Positions 27,138-35,868 are shown, counted from the first letter of the stretch. The stretch is 64,000 nt of DNA from QKTW01 sp052161885 (GCA_052161885.1 CP197396.1:434001-498000); one strand, 5' to 3'. Notes: a model not told the origin generated them from the sequence alone. Translations and numbers: made by a program.

Positions 27138-28547
27138 ATGAAAAAGGTATTTTCTAATTATACATGGTTGCTGTTACTCTCAGTGCTCACTGCGTGTAAA
27201 GTTTCCAAAGACATACCAGCTCAGGCGGCGGTTCCGGGTCAGTTCCGGAATGCCGCAGCTGCTGATACCGGGAGCATTGCAGCCATTCCATGGAAAAATT
27301 TCTTTACAGATGCGTCACTGCAGCAGCTGATAGACAGCGCCATCGTAAAGAATTATGATATGCAGATTGCAGAGAAAAACATTGAATCTGCACAATTGCT
27401 GCTGAAACAGGCGAAATGGGGTTATGTGCCGGATGTAAGCCTTGCTGCATCTGCCAATACCAGCCGTCCGTCTGATAACAGCCTGAACGGTATCAGCCTC
27501 AGCCAGTTCCTGGGTAAGAAGCATATCGAAGATTATACGATTGGCGGCAATCTTTCATGGGAAGCGGACATCTGGGGCAAAGTACGCAACCAAAAACGTA
27601 AAGCCCGTGCAGCATACCTGCAGAGCCGTGAGGCAAAAGATGCGCTCCAGACAAATATTGTGGCTAATGTTTCGCAGGGATATTACAACTTACTGATGCT
27701 GGATGCACAGTTGGCCGTTGCGCAGGAAAACCTTGCTTTGAACGACAGCACGGTGCGTATCATGCACCTCCAGTTCACAGCAGGAGAGGTTACTTCGCTT
27801 GCCGTACAGCAGGCAGAGGCTCAGCGACTGGTGGCAGCGCAACTGGTACCGCAACTGCAGCAGAATATAACACTGCAGGAAAATGCACTGAGCATTCTTA
27901 CCGGTACGATGCCGGGAAGGATAGAAAGAGATGCAAGCCTGGCACAGCTGTCTGTTCCGGAGAAACTTTCTGCCGGTATTCCTGCTACAATGCTGAGCCA
28001 CAGACCGGACATTAAAATTTATGAAGCAGCGGTATCTATTGCCAATGCGAATGTAGGTCTTACGAAAGCCGCAATGTATCCTTCATTGAGCATTACGGCT
28101 GCGGGCGGACTCAACTCTTTCAAAGCGAGCAATTGGTTTAATATGCCTGCATCATTGTTTGGCACAGTGGCCGGAAGCCTTGCAGCACCTGTATTACAGC
28201 GTCGTCAGTTACGCACACAATACCAGCTGGCAAAAACAGATCGTGAGAAAGCAGTGATACAGTTCCGCCAGGCGGTGCTGGTTGCCGTTGGTGAAGTTTC
28301 TGATGCACTGGTAAAACTGGAGCAGCTGAAAGAACAGGAGGCAATTGTTGCTACGCGCGTACAGACGTTACAATCTGCTATCGGCAATGCCAATCTGCTG
28401 TTTAAAAACGGCATGGCCAATTACCTGGAAGTGATCACGGCACAGGGAAATACGCTGCAAAGCGAGCTGGAACTGGCCTCCATCAAACGTCAGCAGCTGA
28501 GCGCAGTTACAGACCTGTATCGTTCACTCGGCGGCGGATGGCAATAG
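27138..28547 (+). CDS. Outer-membrane efflux factor, TolC/NodT family lipoprotein
   Basis: 469 residues with a lipoprotein signal MKKVFSNYTWLLLLSVLTAC (lipid Cys20). The duplicated outer-membrane-efflux fold is visible: first repeat from WKNFFTDASLQQLIDSAIVKNYD with LSWEADIWGKVRNQKRKARAAYLQS, second repeat from LSHRPDIKIYEAAVSIANANVGLTKAAMYPSLSITA. It forms the trimeric tunnel that completes the tripartite pump with the two preceding genes. Last gene of the operon; no hairpin terminator is seen in the next 180 bp, which hold a degenerate repeat. Confidence 0.94.
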   Translation: MKKVFSNYTWLLLLSVLTACKVSKDIPAQAAVPGQFRNAAAADTGSIAAIPWKNFFTDASLQQLIDSAIVKNYDMQIAEKNIESAQLLLKQAKWGYVPDVSLAASANTSRPSDNSLNGISLSQFLGKKHIEDYTIGGNLSWEADIWGKVRNQKRKARAAYLQSREAKDALQTNIVANVSQGYYNLLMLDAQLAVAQENLALNDSTVRIMHLQFTAGEVTSLAVQQAEAQRLVAAQLVPQLQQNITLQENALSILTGTMPGRIERDASLAQLSVPEKLSAGIPATMLSHRPDIKIYEAAVSIANANVGLTKAAMYPSLSITAAGGLNSFKASNWFNMPASLFGTVAGSLAAPVLQRRQLRTQYQLAKTDREKAVIQFRQAVLVAVGEVSDALVKLEQLKEQEAIVATRVQTLQSAIGNANLLFKNGMANYLEVITAQGNTLQSELELASIKRQQLSAVTDLYRSLGGGWQ

Positions 28548-28559
28548 GTTAGTGAATGG

Positions 28560-28645
28560 TGAAGCGTGAGACATGAGATTTGAGACGTGAATGTCAGGAC
28601 TTGGAATTTGGTGCATGGTATAGCTTTCGGATTTGGAATTTGATA
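28560..28645. repeat. Degenerate TGAGA/TTGGAATTTG low-complexity repeat
   Basis: The spacer after the efflux operon is made of short imperfect direct repeats (TGAGACATGAGATTTGAGA, and GGAATTTGGTG beside GGAATTTGATA). Similar purine-rich stretches occur at 39296-39345 and, inverted, at 35406-35440, always between operons. Confidence 0.5.
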
Positions 28646-28733
28646 TTGAATTTTCTCACACCACAGCCTGATACTTGATACCTCCATCTTGATACTGTTT
28701 ACCATTTGCCAATTGATAATAAACAATCAGAAA

Positions 28734-28973
28734 ATGCACATACTGATATTTAAAACAACTGTAGAAGATACCCACGACCAGGCAAAGGTTAGAGCTTTTA
28801 TGGACAGGATTGCCGGCAACGGCAAATGGACAATAGACTTGGGAGATGAAGATAAGGTGCTTCGCGTAGAGCATCCGTCAGATATAAGTCCGGCGATCAT
28901 GTCTTATTTTAATGAAAAAGGCTTTTTCTGTGCGCCGCTTGCAATATGTGAACAGCTGCAGGAAATGGTGTAA
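28734..28973 (+). CDS. Small ferredoxin-fold-like protein (HMA-like, no metal Cys pair)
   Basis: 79 residues from the ATG at 28734; an upstream in-frame ATG at 28689 adds a 15-residue tail not shared by the paralogue. The pattern (IFKTTVED, then a helix, then WTIDLGDEDKVLRVEH, then a helix, then EKGFFCAPL) suggests a beta-alpha-beta-beta-alpha-beta fold like heavy-metal-associated domains, but there is no CxxC. It is clearly related to the 73-residue protein at 38621-38842 (VFKTNVQD, SIDMKDCDKVLRIEG, ENGFSCTEL). Function unknown. Single-gene unit with its own terminator. Confidence 0.7.
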   Translation: MHILIFKTTVEDTHDQAKVRAFMDRIAGNGKWTIDLGDEDKVLRVEHPSDISPAIMSYFNEKGFFCAPLAICEQLQEMV

Positions 28974-28997
28974 AGCAGGGAGTGGTCCGATGAAGAG

Positions 28998-29027
28998 AAC
29001 GGGCACATAGCAGTGCCCGTTTTTTTA
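28998..29027 (+). terminator. Intrinsic terminator
   Basis: Perfect 9-bp stem (28998-29006 with 29013-29021), 6-nt loop, followed by a run of seven T. It ends the small HMA-like gene. Confidence 0.9.
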
Positions 29028-29107
29028 TGGTATATATACATTTCTGCAGTATGGCATAGATTTTATTAACATGGAATGATCATATTAAAGCCGTAAATTT
29101 CAATTCC

Positions 29108-30490
29108 ATGAAAACATATGACGCCATCATTATCGGAACGGGGCAGGCAGGTACGCCGCTTGCACTGAAACTGGCAAGTGCAGGCTGGCAGGTTGCGGTT
29201 ATAGAAAAACAATGGCCGGGCGGAACCTGTGTAAATACCGGGTGTACACCTACCAAAACACTGATCGCATCGGGAAAAGTGGCCTGGATGGCAGCGCATG
29301 CAGCAGAGTGGGGAATCAATGTGCCGGATTATAGTGTGGATATGCCTGCTGTAAAAAAACGGAAGGATGAAATTGTTACTACGGCCCGTGGTCATCTCGA
29401 TCATATTCTTACTAAAGCAAGCGGCGTTAATTTTTTGTACGGTGCAGCATCATTTGAAGATAGAACAACGGTAAGAGTAGCATTAAACAACGGCGGGACT
29501 GAACAGCTTTCTGCTCCGAAAATATTTATTAATACCGGAGCCAAAACTGCGATACCGGATATCAAAGGACTTTCAGACATACCATATCTTACCTCTGCCA
29601 CAATCCAGGAACTTGAAGCAGTACCGGAGCATCTGCTGATCGTAGGAGCCAGCTATGTAGCACTGGAATTTGGTCAGCTTTACCGCAGATTGGAAAGCAA
29701 GGTGACTATCCTTGAAAAATCAGAAACATTTCTTTCAAAAGAGGACGATGATATTGCCGATGCAATGAAGCAGATACTGGAGGAAGATGGCATTACCTTG
29801 CATATAGCCGCAGAAGTATTGGAATTTACACAACACACCGGAAACATTGGAGCGCTACTGCGGATACCCGGTGGTGAAAAAATATGTTACTGTTCACATG
29901 TACTGGTAGCATCCGGCAGACCACCGCAAATAGAAGGCCTGCAGTTGGAAAAAGCAGATGTGGAAACAGACGAACATGGTGCTATCCGCGTTAACGAATA
30001 TCTTGAAACAAATGTGCCCGGCATTTATGCATTGGGCGATGTAAAAGGTGGCCCGGCATTTACACACATCTCTTACAACGACTTTGTGATCGTATGGAAG
30101 AACCTCTTGTTCGATGCAAAGATGTCGACCAAAGACAGGCTGGTACCGTACGTGATGTTTACAGACCCCCAACTTGCAAGGATAGGCATCACAGAAAAAG
30201 AAGCAAAGCAAAAAGGACTTTCCTATAAAGTAGCAAAGCTGGAAATGAAGCATGTGGCACGTGCCCGGGAAACCGGTGAGATGCGTGGGCTTATGAAAGC
30301 AGTAGTGGATACCGCAACAAAAAAGATACTGGGTGTAGCCATATTGGGCGTGGATGGAGGTGAAATGATGGCAGTACTGCAGATGGCTATGATGGGCGAT
30401 ATTACTTACGATCAGTTGAGCTATGCCGTTTTTGCACATCCCACACTGGCAGAATCATTTAATAACCTGTTTTCCCCGGTAAAAGACTAG
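29108..30490 (+). CDS. FAD-dependent pyridine-nucleotide disulfide oxidoreductase (mercuric reductase/lipoamide dehydrogenase-like)
   Basis: 460 residues, the normal length for the family. FAD-binding GTGQAGTPLALKLASAGW is at residues ~10-27, the redox disulfide C41/C46 in GGTCVNTGCTPTKT, a second nucleotide-binding fold around IVGASYVALEFGQLYRRL, the second FAD motif GIYALGDVKGGPAFTHISYND, and the dimerisation domain with FTDPQLARIG and FAHPTLAESFNNLF. The family's C-terminal active-site His is therefore in AHPTLAE. No Cys-Cys tail of true mercuric reductases is present, so mercury reduction is unlikely. The substrate is unknown; a thiol-redox role would suit the ergothioneine operon that starts 101 bp downstream, but no functional link is shown. 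Confidence 0.9.
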   Translation: MKTYDAIIIGTGQAGTPLALKLASAGWQVAVIEKQWPGGTCVNTGCTPTKTLIASGKVAWMAAHAAEWGINVPDYSVDMPAVKKRKDEIVTTARGHLDHILTKASGVNFLYGAASFEDRTTVRVALNNGGTEQLSAPKIFINTGAKTAIPDIKGLSDIPYLTSATIQELEAVPEHLLIVGASYVALEFGQLYRRLESKVTILEKSETFLSKEDDDIADAMKQILEEDGITLHIAAEVLEFTQHTGNIGALLRIPGGEKICYCSHVLVASGRPPQIEGLQLEKADVETDEHGAIRVNEYLETNVPGIYALGDVKGGPAFTHISYNDFVIVWKNLLFDAKMSTKDRLVPYVMFTDPQLARIGITEKEAKQKGLSYKVAKLEMKHVARARETGEMRGLMKAVVDTATKKILGVAILGVDGGEMMAVLQMAMMGDITYDQLSYAVFAHPTLAESFNNLFSPVKD

Positions 30491-30591
30491 CACATAAATC
30501 ATCATTTTATTAGTGTAAATCATTTTAAAGATCAGTAAGTAATAAAAGTTATTGGTTAAATTTACTGTATAAAAAACGGCGGAATACATTC

Positions 30592-31539
30592 ATGATAGCT
30601 GTACATAATTTAAAGAAAGTGTATGACCATGTCGCAGCTGTGAATGATGTTTCTTTTGAGGTAGAGGATAATGAGACGATGGTATTGCTGGGCACAAGCG
30701 GATGCGGCAAGACGACTACGCTACGCATGATCAACCGGCTGATAAAACCGGATAGCGGCAGTATATATATTGCAGGGAAAAATGTGGAGGAGCAACAGCC
30801 GGAAGAGACCCGCAGAAAGATCGGCTATGTGCTGCAGAATCACGGCCTGTTTCCTCATTATACCGTCGCCGAAAATATTGCTGTAGTGCCGCAATTGCTT
30901 GGGTGGAAGAAGGAAGCCATAAGATCGCGTGTTTATGAATTGCTGGAAAAACTGCATCTGCCACCTGCAGAATTTGCAGGTCTTTATCCCGGACAACTGA
31001 GCGGGGGGCAGCAGCAGCGCGTAGGACTGGCGAGAGCCCTGGCGGCAAAGCCTCCGTTATTGCTGATGGATGAGCCTTTCGGTGCACTTGATCCGATCAC
31101 TAAGGCAGGGACAAAAAAATACCTTGAAGAACTTGACGAACTGAAAAATAAAAGCATTGTGCTGGTAACGCACGATATGGAAGAAGCATTTGAAATGGGC
31201 GACCGTATTTGTCTCATGGATAAGGGAATGATTGTACAGGCAGGCACACCGCAGGAATTATTACTGCACCCGGTAAATGATTTCGCCAGTTCTTTTTTCA
31301 GGGAAAAGAGGCTGGTGCTTGAATTGAAGACGGTGAAACTGTATGAATTGTGGCCGTTTCTGCAGGGTGTAAATAATGAAGCTGCAACAGAAATTGATAC
31401 AACACATTCGCTCTGGCAGGCAATGGAACAGGTCTCAGCAGGCAAGGGCAGTACGGTAAGAATCAGGAATAAAAACGAAACAAAACATGCAGGCTACAGC
31501 GCACTTATGAACGCACTGACAGCCTACAGGCAACAATAA
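30592..31539 (+). CDS. ABC importer ATPase, betaine/ergothioneine (OpuCA/EgtV-like)
   Basis: 315 residues. Walker A GTSGCGKTT at 34-42, Q-loop LQNHGLFPHYTVAENI, signature LSGGQ at 136-140, Walker B LLLMDEP at 156-162, and H-loop THDMEEA. The order and spacing match the quaternary-amine (OpuCA/ProV/OsmV) branch. A C-terminal ~75-residue tail is present but looks too short and divergent for a CBS pair. The stop overlaps the start of the permease-binding-protein gene (TAATG). It powers import of a betaine-like solute; the downstream egtB and egtD genes make ergothioneine the leading candidate. Confidence 0.9.
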   Translation: MIAVHNLKKVYDHVAAVNDVSFEVEDNETMVLLGTSGCGKTTTLRMINRLIKPDSGSIYIAGKNVEEQQPEETRRKIGYVLQNHGLFPHYTVAENIAVVPQLLGWKKEAIRSRVYELLEKLHLPPAEFAGLYPGQLSGGQQQRVGLARALAAKPPLLLMDEPFGALDPITKAGTKKYLEELDELKNKSIVLVTHDMEEAFEMGDRICLMDKGMIVQAGTPQELLLHPVNDFASSFFREKRLVLELKTVKLYELWPFLQGVNNEAATEIDTTHSLWQAMEQVSAGKGSTVRIRNKNETKHAGYSALMNALTAYRQQ

Positions 31540-33110
31540 TGGACCGGCAGCAAACTTTCTGGCAGTATATAGCACAGCAGTCGGAGAAGCTGATGCAACA
31601 GACCTTACAACATGTAGGGTTAACCTTTATATCCTTGTTCATCGCATTGCTTATAGGTATACCCGCGGGCATATTCATTGCCAGAAGAAAAAAGTTTGCA
31701 CCAATCATATTAAATACAACCGGTGTTTTGCAGACTATTCCGAGTCTGGCTTTATTAGGCTTTATGATCCCGCTCGCGGGAATAGGTCCTGTACCCGCAA
31801 TAATCGCTTTGTTTCTTTATGCATTGCTGCCCATTGTGCGCAACACCTTCACCGGCATTACAGAAGTAAACGGGACAGTAAAGGAAGCCGCTGTGGCTAT
31901 GGGGATGAACCGTACGCAGGTTTTGTTCCGCGTAGAGCTGCCGCTGGCCTTTCCTGTGATCATGGCGGGCATACGTACAGCAACCGTAATTAACGTTGGC
32001 GTGGCAACACTTGCTGCCTATATTGCCGCCGGCGGCCTGGGCGAATTTATCTTTGGCGGCATTGCGCTCAACAATACGTACATGATCCTTGCAGGAGCAA
32101 TTCCCGCAGCGTTATTGGCGATCCTGCTTGACTTCCTGCTATCGCGGGTACAACATATGAAACTGCGCAGGAAACATTTATCAATATTTGCTGCTGTCTT
32201 TGCAATCGTTATCTGCAGCTCATTTTATACCTTGCCCGTGCATACGGAAGGTAAGCTGTTGGCGGGTTTTACGCCGGAATTTATGGGACGCAGAGATGGA
32301 GACCTCGGCCTGCGCCAGGTATATAAACTACGTATAAATACTGTGGTGATCAGCGATGCGGTGATGTACAAAGCAGCACAACAAAAAAAACTGGATGTGA
32401 TCAGCGGATACAGTACAGACGGCCGTTTGAAGGCTTATGATCTTATTACACTGAAGGACGACCGTAATATTTTTCCACCATATTATGCAGCGCCGCTGGT
32501 ACGTAAAGATGTTCTGCAGAAATATCCTGAAATAGCAACAACGCTGAACCTGCTGGCCGGGAAGATCAATGATTCGGTAATGACTTCGCTCAATTATAAA
32601 GTCGATTATCTGCAGCAATCACCGGAAGATGTGGCGAAGCAGTTCCTGGTTACGCAGGGTTTGTGGAAAGCCCCCAGGGAAGTACACAAAGCTACAGTGC
32701 GCATTGGCTCTAAAGTTTTTACTGAACAATATATTCTGCTGAATATGTACGCCATGTTACTGAAAGGATATACAGATCTTGATGTAGAGAGCAAAACAGG
32801 ACTCGGAGGTACAAAAATATGTTTTGAAGCGTTGCGCAATAATGCCATTGACCTGTACCCCGAATATACAGGCACCGGTTTCCTGGTGTTGCTGCATCCT
32901 TCAGACGCTGTAGTAGCAGCAAAAACGATCAGCCCGGACAGCGTGTATGACTATGTACAAAAAGAATTTAACGGACAATATAACCTGGAATGGCTGCGCC
33001 CTGTTGGCTTTAATAATGCCTATGCACTCATGATGCGCAGGCAGCAGGCTTCAGCATTGCACCTCGAAACCATTTCACAGTTGGCATCATATTTAAATAC
33101 GCATCAGTAA
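31539..33110 (+). CDS. ABC permease fused to a circularly permuted substrate-binding domain (EgtU/OpuB-like)
   Basis: 523 residues. Residues ~20-205 are a BPD-type permease with the ATPase-contact loop VKEAAVAMGMNRTQVLFRVE at 114-133. A further helix (~214-231) carries the chain out of the cell. Residues 241-523 are a quaternary-amine binding protein, but its parts are in swapped order. The block normally C-terminal comes first (GFTPEF, RRDGDLGL, YSTDGRLKAY, FPPYYAAPLVR, LAGKI, LNYKVD at 243-357). The block normally N-terminal follows (VRIGSKVFTEQYIL, EYTGTG, GFNNAYAL, TISQLASYL at 387-520). The fused domain removes the need for a separate binding protein. TAATG overlaps at both ends tie it to the ATPase and to egtB. 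Confidence 0.88.
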   Translation: MDRQQTFWQYIAQQSEKLMQQTLQHVGLTFISLFIALLIGIPAGIFIARRKKFAPIILNTTGVLQTIPSLALLGFMIPLAGIGPVPAIIALFLYALLPIVRNTFTGITEVNGTVKEAAVAMGMNRTQVLFRVELPLAFPVIMAGIRTATVINVGVATLAAYIAAGGLGEFIFGGIALNNTYMILAGAIPAALLAILLDFLLSRVQHMKLRRKHLSIFAAVFAIVICSSFYTLPVHTEGKLLAGFTPEFMGRRDGDLGLRQVYKLRINTVVISDAVMYKAAQQKKLDVISGYSTDGRLKAYDLITLKDDRNIFPPYYAAPLVRKDVLQKYPEIATTLNLLAGKINDSVMTSLNYKVDYLQQSPEDVAKQFLVTQGLWKAPREVHKATVRIGSKVFTEQYILLNMYAMLLKGYTDLDVESKTGLGGTKICFEALRNNAIDLYPEYTGTGFLVLLHPSDAVVAAKTISPDSVYDYVQKEFNGQYNLEWLRPVGFNNAYALMMRRQQASALHLETISQLASYLNTHQ

Positions 33111-34258
33111 TGAACCTTGCAGAGAAATACAGGGAAGTAAGACAGCACACAGAGCATATCTGCAGCCCGCTGCAGACGGAAGATTATGTCGTTCAGCCGG
33201 TTGTGGACGTGAGTCCGCCTAAGTGGCACATAGGGCATACCACATGGTTTTTTGAAACATTTGTACTGCAGCAGTACCGGCCCGGATATGAAGTATTTGA
33301 TAAGGACTACAATTTTGTATTTAACAGCTACTATGAGACTATCGGCAACCGGGTAATACGTACCGACCGCGGAAATCTCAGTCGTCCTACGGTTGCTGAT
33401 ATTTATCGCTACCGCAAGTATGTGGATGATCACATGCAGGATTTTCTTGCCGGGGAACTAAGTCAAGAGATACAAGACGTAGTGACACTGGGACTGAATC
33501 ATGAACAGCAGCACCAGGAACTTCTGCTTACCGATATAAAATATATACTCGGTCATAACCCGCTGTTTCCCGCTTATTCAGATACAGAACCTGCTTCTTT
33601 CGATGCCCAGATACCAATGGAATGGCTGAGCGTACCGGAAGGAATATATGAGATTGGCTTTGAAGGCGAAGGCTTTTGCTTTGACAACGAACTGAGCCGC
33701 CATAAAGTATACCTGCAGCCGTTCCAGGTTGCATCGGCGCTTGTGACCAATGGCGAATATCTTGCCTTTATGGAAGACGGAGGGTATCGCGATTTCCGCT
33801 ACTGGCATGCAGAAGGCTGGGACTGGGTAAAAAATAGTCATGTGGAAAGCCCCATGTACTGGCACTTTATAGACAACCGCTGGCATTACTACACGCTGGG
33901 TGGGCTTAAAGAAGTAAAGCCGGACATGCAGTTGTGCCATATCAGTTATTATGAAGCAGCAGCATTTGCCGCATGGAAAGGAATGCGCCTGCCAACAGAA
34001 GCTGAGTGGGAGGTTGCCTCTGCAAAATTTAACTGGGGCGCCCGCTGGGAGTGGACAGAAAGTGCTTACCTGCCATACCCCGGTTTTAAAAAAGCGCCCG
34101 GTGCTATTGGCGAATACAACGGGAAATTTATGGTCAGCCAGATGGTGCTGCGCGGTAGCTCCATAGCCACGCCTCCGGGCCATAGCCGCAATACATACCG
34201 CAATTTTTTCCAGCCCTGGCTGCGTTGGCAGTTTACGGGCATCAGGCTGGCACGGTAA
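33110..34258 (+). CDS. egtB: EgtB, ergothioneine sulfoxide synthase
   Basis: 382 residues: DinB_2 domain (~1-150) plus formylglycine-generating-enzyme-like domain (~160-382). The three iron-binding His of the family are visible: H40 in WHIGHTTWFFE and H131/H135 in NHEQQHQE. The second domain shows PMEWLSVPEG, CFDNELSRHKVYLQPF, RLPTEAEWEVA and VLRGSS near the C-terminus. EgtB joins trimethyl-histidine to the sulfur of cysteine or gamma-glutamylcysteine using iron and oxygen. No egtA, egtC or egtE lies in the window, which fits an EgtB that uses cysteine directly but does not prove it. Overlaps the permease gene by one base. Confidence 0.93.
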   Translation: MNLAEKYREVRQHTEHICSPLQTEDYVVQPVVDVSPPKWHIGHTTWFFETFVLQQYRPGYEVFDKDYNFVFNSYYETIGNRVIRTDRGNLSRPTVADIYRYRKYVDDHMQDFLAGELSQEIQDVVTLGLNHEQQHQELLLTDIKYILGHNPLFPAYSDTEPASFDAQIPMEWLSVPEGIYEIGFEGEGFCFDNELSRHKVYLQPFQVASALVTNGEYLAFMEDGGYRDFRYWHAEGWDWVKNSHVESPMYWHFIDNRWHYYTLGGLKEVKPDMQLCHISYYEAAAFAAWKGMRLPTEAEWEVASAKFNWGARWEWTESAYLPYPGFKKAPGAIGEYNGKFMVSQMVLRGSSIATPPGHSRNTYRNFFQPWLRWQFTGIRLAR

Positions 34259-34292
34259 TTTTTATCAATCACAACAAAAACACACAGATACC

Positions 34293-35273
34293 ATGATCAC
34301 CGCAACGAAAAAGAAGACGAAAAAAGCTGCGCTGTCGGGATTTTATAAGGACGTAATAGATGGTTTGCAGTCGACTCCCAAATACCTGCTTTCAAAATAT
34401 TTTTACGATAAGGCCGGTGATGCTTTGTTCCAGGATATTATGGCCTGCCAGGAGTATTATCCTACGCGCTGCGAAATGGAGATACTGGAGCAGCAGTCTG
34501 AAGCTATTGTACAGGCAATGATAAACCGCGGAAAGCCAATGGATATTATTGAGCTTGGCGCCGGGGATGCCACAAAATCGATACACCTGCTGAAAGCCTT
34601 GCAGAAAGCCGGAGCTGAGTTTAATTATTACCCGATCGATATTTCTGAGAATGTAATCAGCCAGCTGGAAAGAAAGCTGCCGGAACAACTGCCCGGCGTA
34701 CGTATCAAGGGCATTTGCGGAGAATATTTCCCGGGACTGGCAAAGATCGCACATGATGATAAAAGGATGAAAGTGGTGCTGTTCCTCGGTTCTACTATCG
34801 GGAATATGACGCCGGACGAAGGCGTTGAATTTTGCAAAGCACTCCACAACCAGCTCAGTTCCGGAGATATGGTATTTATTGGTTTTGATCTTAAGAAAAA
34901 TCCGCAAACCATATTAGATGCTTATAACGACAGGCAAGGCTTTACACGCGCATTTAACCTGAACCTGCTGACACGTATCAACCGGGAGCTGGACGGGGAT
35001 TTTAATACAGAAAATTTTCAGCATTACCCGGTGTATGATCCTATTTCAGGTGCCTGCAAAAGTTACCTGATCAGTAAAAAGAAACAACAGGTGCACGTGG
35101 GCGAGATCTCCGTTTCATTTGAAGCTGATGAACCGGTTTATATGGAGATATCCCAGAAATATTCTGTAAGAGATACACAGGAAATGGCACGCAGGTCAGG
35201 ATTTAAGCAGGTAAATCAATACCTGGATTCAAAAAAATGGTTTGCGGATATGCTGTGGCAGGTGCTGGATTAA
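34293..35273 (+). CDS. egtD: EgtD, L-histidine N-alpha-methyltransferase
   Basis: 326 residues, the normal EgtD length. Family marks: FYKDVIDGLQSTPKYLLSKY near the start, YYPTRCEMEIL, SAM motif IELGAGDATKSIHLLKAL, NYYPIDISENVI, FLGSTIGNM, and IGFDLKKNPQTILDAYND. It methylates histidine three times with SAM to give hercynine, the substrate of EgtB. Lies 34 bp after egtB and closes the four-gene importer-biosynthesis operon; a strong terminator follows about 170 bp downstream. Confidence 0.95.
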   Translation: MITATKKKTKKAALSGFYKDVIDGLQSTPKYLLSKYFYDKAGDALFQDIMACQEYYPTRCEMEILEQQSEAIVQAMINRGKPMDIIELGAGDATKSIHLLKALQKAGAEFNYYPIDISENVISQLERKLPEQLPGVRIKGICGEYFPGLAKIAHDDKRMKVVLFLGSTIGNMTPDEGVEFCKALHNQLSSGDMVFIGFDLKKNPQTILDAYNDRQGFTRAFNLNLLTRINRELDGDFNTENFQHYPVYDPISGACKSYLISKKKQQVHVGEISVSFEADEPVYMEISQKYSVRDTQEMARRSGFKQVNQYLDSKKWFADMLWQVLD

Positions 35274-35440
35274 TGTGATAATTAGCAAATTAGCTGATGT
35301 GATAATGATGTCATGGTGGACGTAGCTAAGCCATTTGAAGAAGTGTCGTTCTCCAACTACGTTCAGGATGATACCGGTCGGGTATTATAGGTCAAGTACG
35401 AATCACCTCCCAGATCTCAAATCTTAATACTCAAATCTCT

Positions 35441-35467
35441 AAACAGGGCTTGCCCTGTTTTTTTATG
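35441..35467 (+). terminator. Intrinsic terminator of the egt operon
   Basis: AAACAGGG stem (35441-35448) with CCCTGTTT (35453-35460), loop CTTG, then an unbroken T run. The preceding 35 bases are an inverted copy of the TGAGA-type spacer repeat. Confidence 0.88.
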
Positions 35468-35475
35468 GCCGAAAT

Positions 35476-35522
35476 TTTGCGTAACCAAAAGGTTTCCTAT
35501 ATTTGTAACTGAATGGTTACGC
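35476..35522 (+). promoter_or_regulatory. Promoter and tandem inverted-repeat operator of the ArsR gene
   Basis: TTTG at 35476-35479, 18-nt spacer, TATATTTG at 35498-35505: a full Bacteroidota sigma-A promoter. Perfect 8-bp inverted repeats GCGTAACC (35479-35486) and GGTTACGC (35515-35522) bracket the -7 box. Inner copies AACC-AAAA-GGTT and GTAAC-N6-GTTAC are also present. This is a likely autoregulatory site for the ArsR protein that starts at 35539. Confidence 0.75.
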
Positions 35523-35538
35523 AATAAACTTTCAATAC

Positions 35539-35868
35539 ATGAGAAGAGACGTTTTTACAGCAATAGCAGACCCTACGCGCAGAGCTATCATCAGCATGCT
35601 GGCACAGCAGCCGATGAACCTGAACAGTGTGGCAGAACAATTTGATATTAGCCGGCCTGCTATTTCAAAGCATATTAAAATACTGACAGAATGCGGCCTT
35701 GTTATTATTAAAAAGCAGGGCAGGGAACGCTATTGTGAAGCAGAGCTGGCAAGGCTTAAAGCTGTTGCAGACTGGACAGAACAATACTGCAGTTTCTGGG
35801 GCAGTAAACTGGATGCGCTCGGTGCATTCCTGGAAAACGAACAATCAGCAAAAAAGAAAACCAAATAA
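35539..35868 (+). CDS. ArsR-family winged-helix regulator
   Basis: 109 residues, a minimal winged-helix regulator: DPTRRAIISMLAQQPMNLNSVAEQFDISRPAISKHIKIL at ~11-49, then the wing VIIKKQGRERYCEAEL. No metal-binding Cys pair of true ArsR/SmtB sensors is present. It belongs to the group commonly paired with SRPBCC (AHSA1) genes, as here: the next gene starts 10 bp later. Probably autorepressing through the repeats at 35479-35522. Inducer unknown. Confidence 0.9.
   Translation: MRRDVFTAIADPTRRAIISMLAQQPMNLNSVAEQFDISRPAISKHIKILTECGLVIIKKQGRERYCEAELARLKAVADWTEQYCSFWGSKLDALGAFLENEQSAKKKTK

Noticed and set aside
29108..30490. Mercuric reductase
   Set aside because: No N-terminal HMA domain and no C-terminal vicinal Cys pair; only the shared redox disulfide is present.
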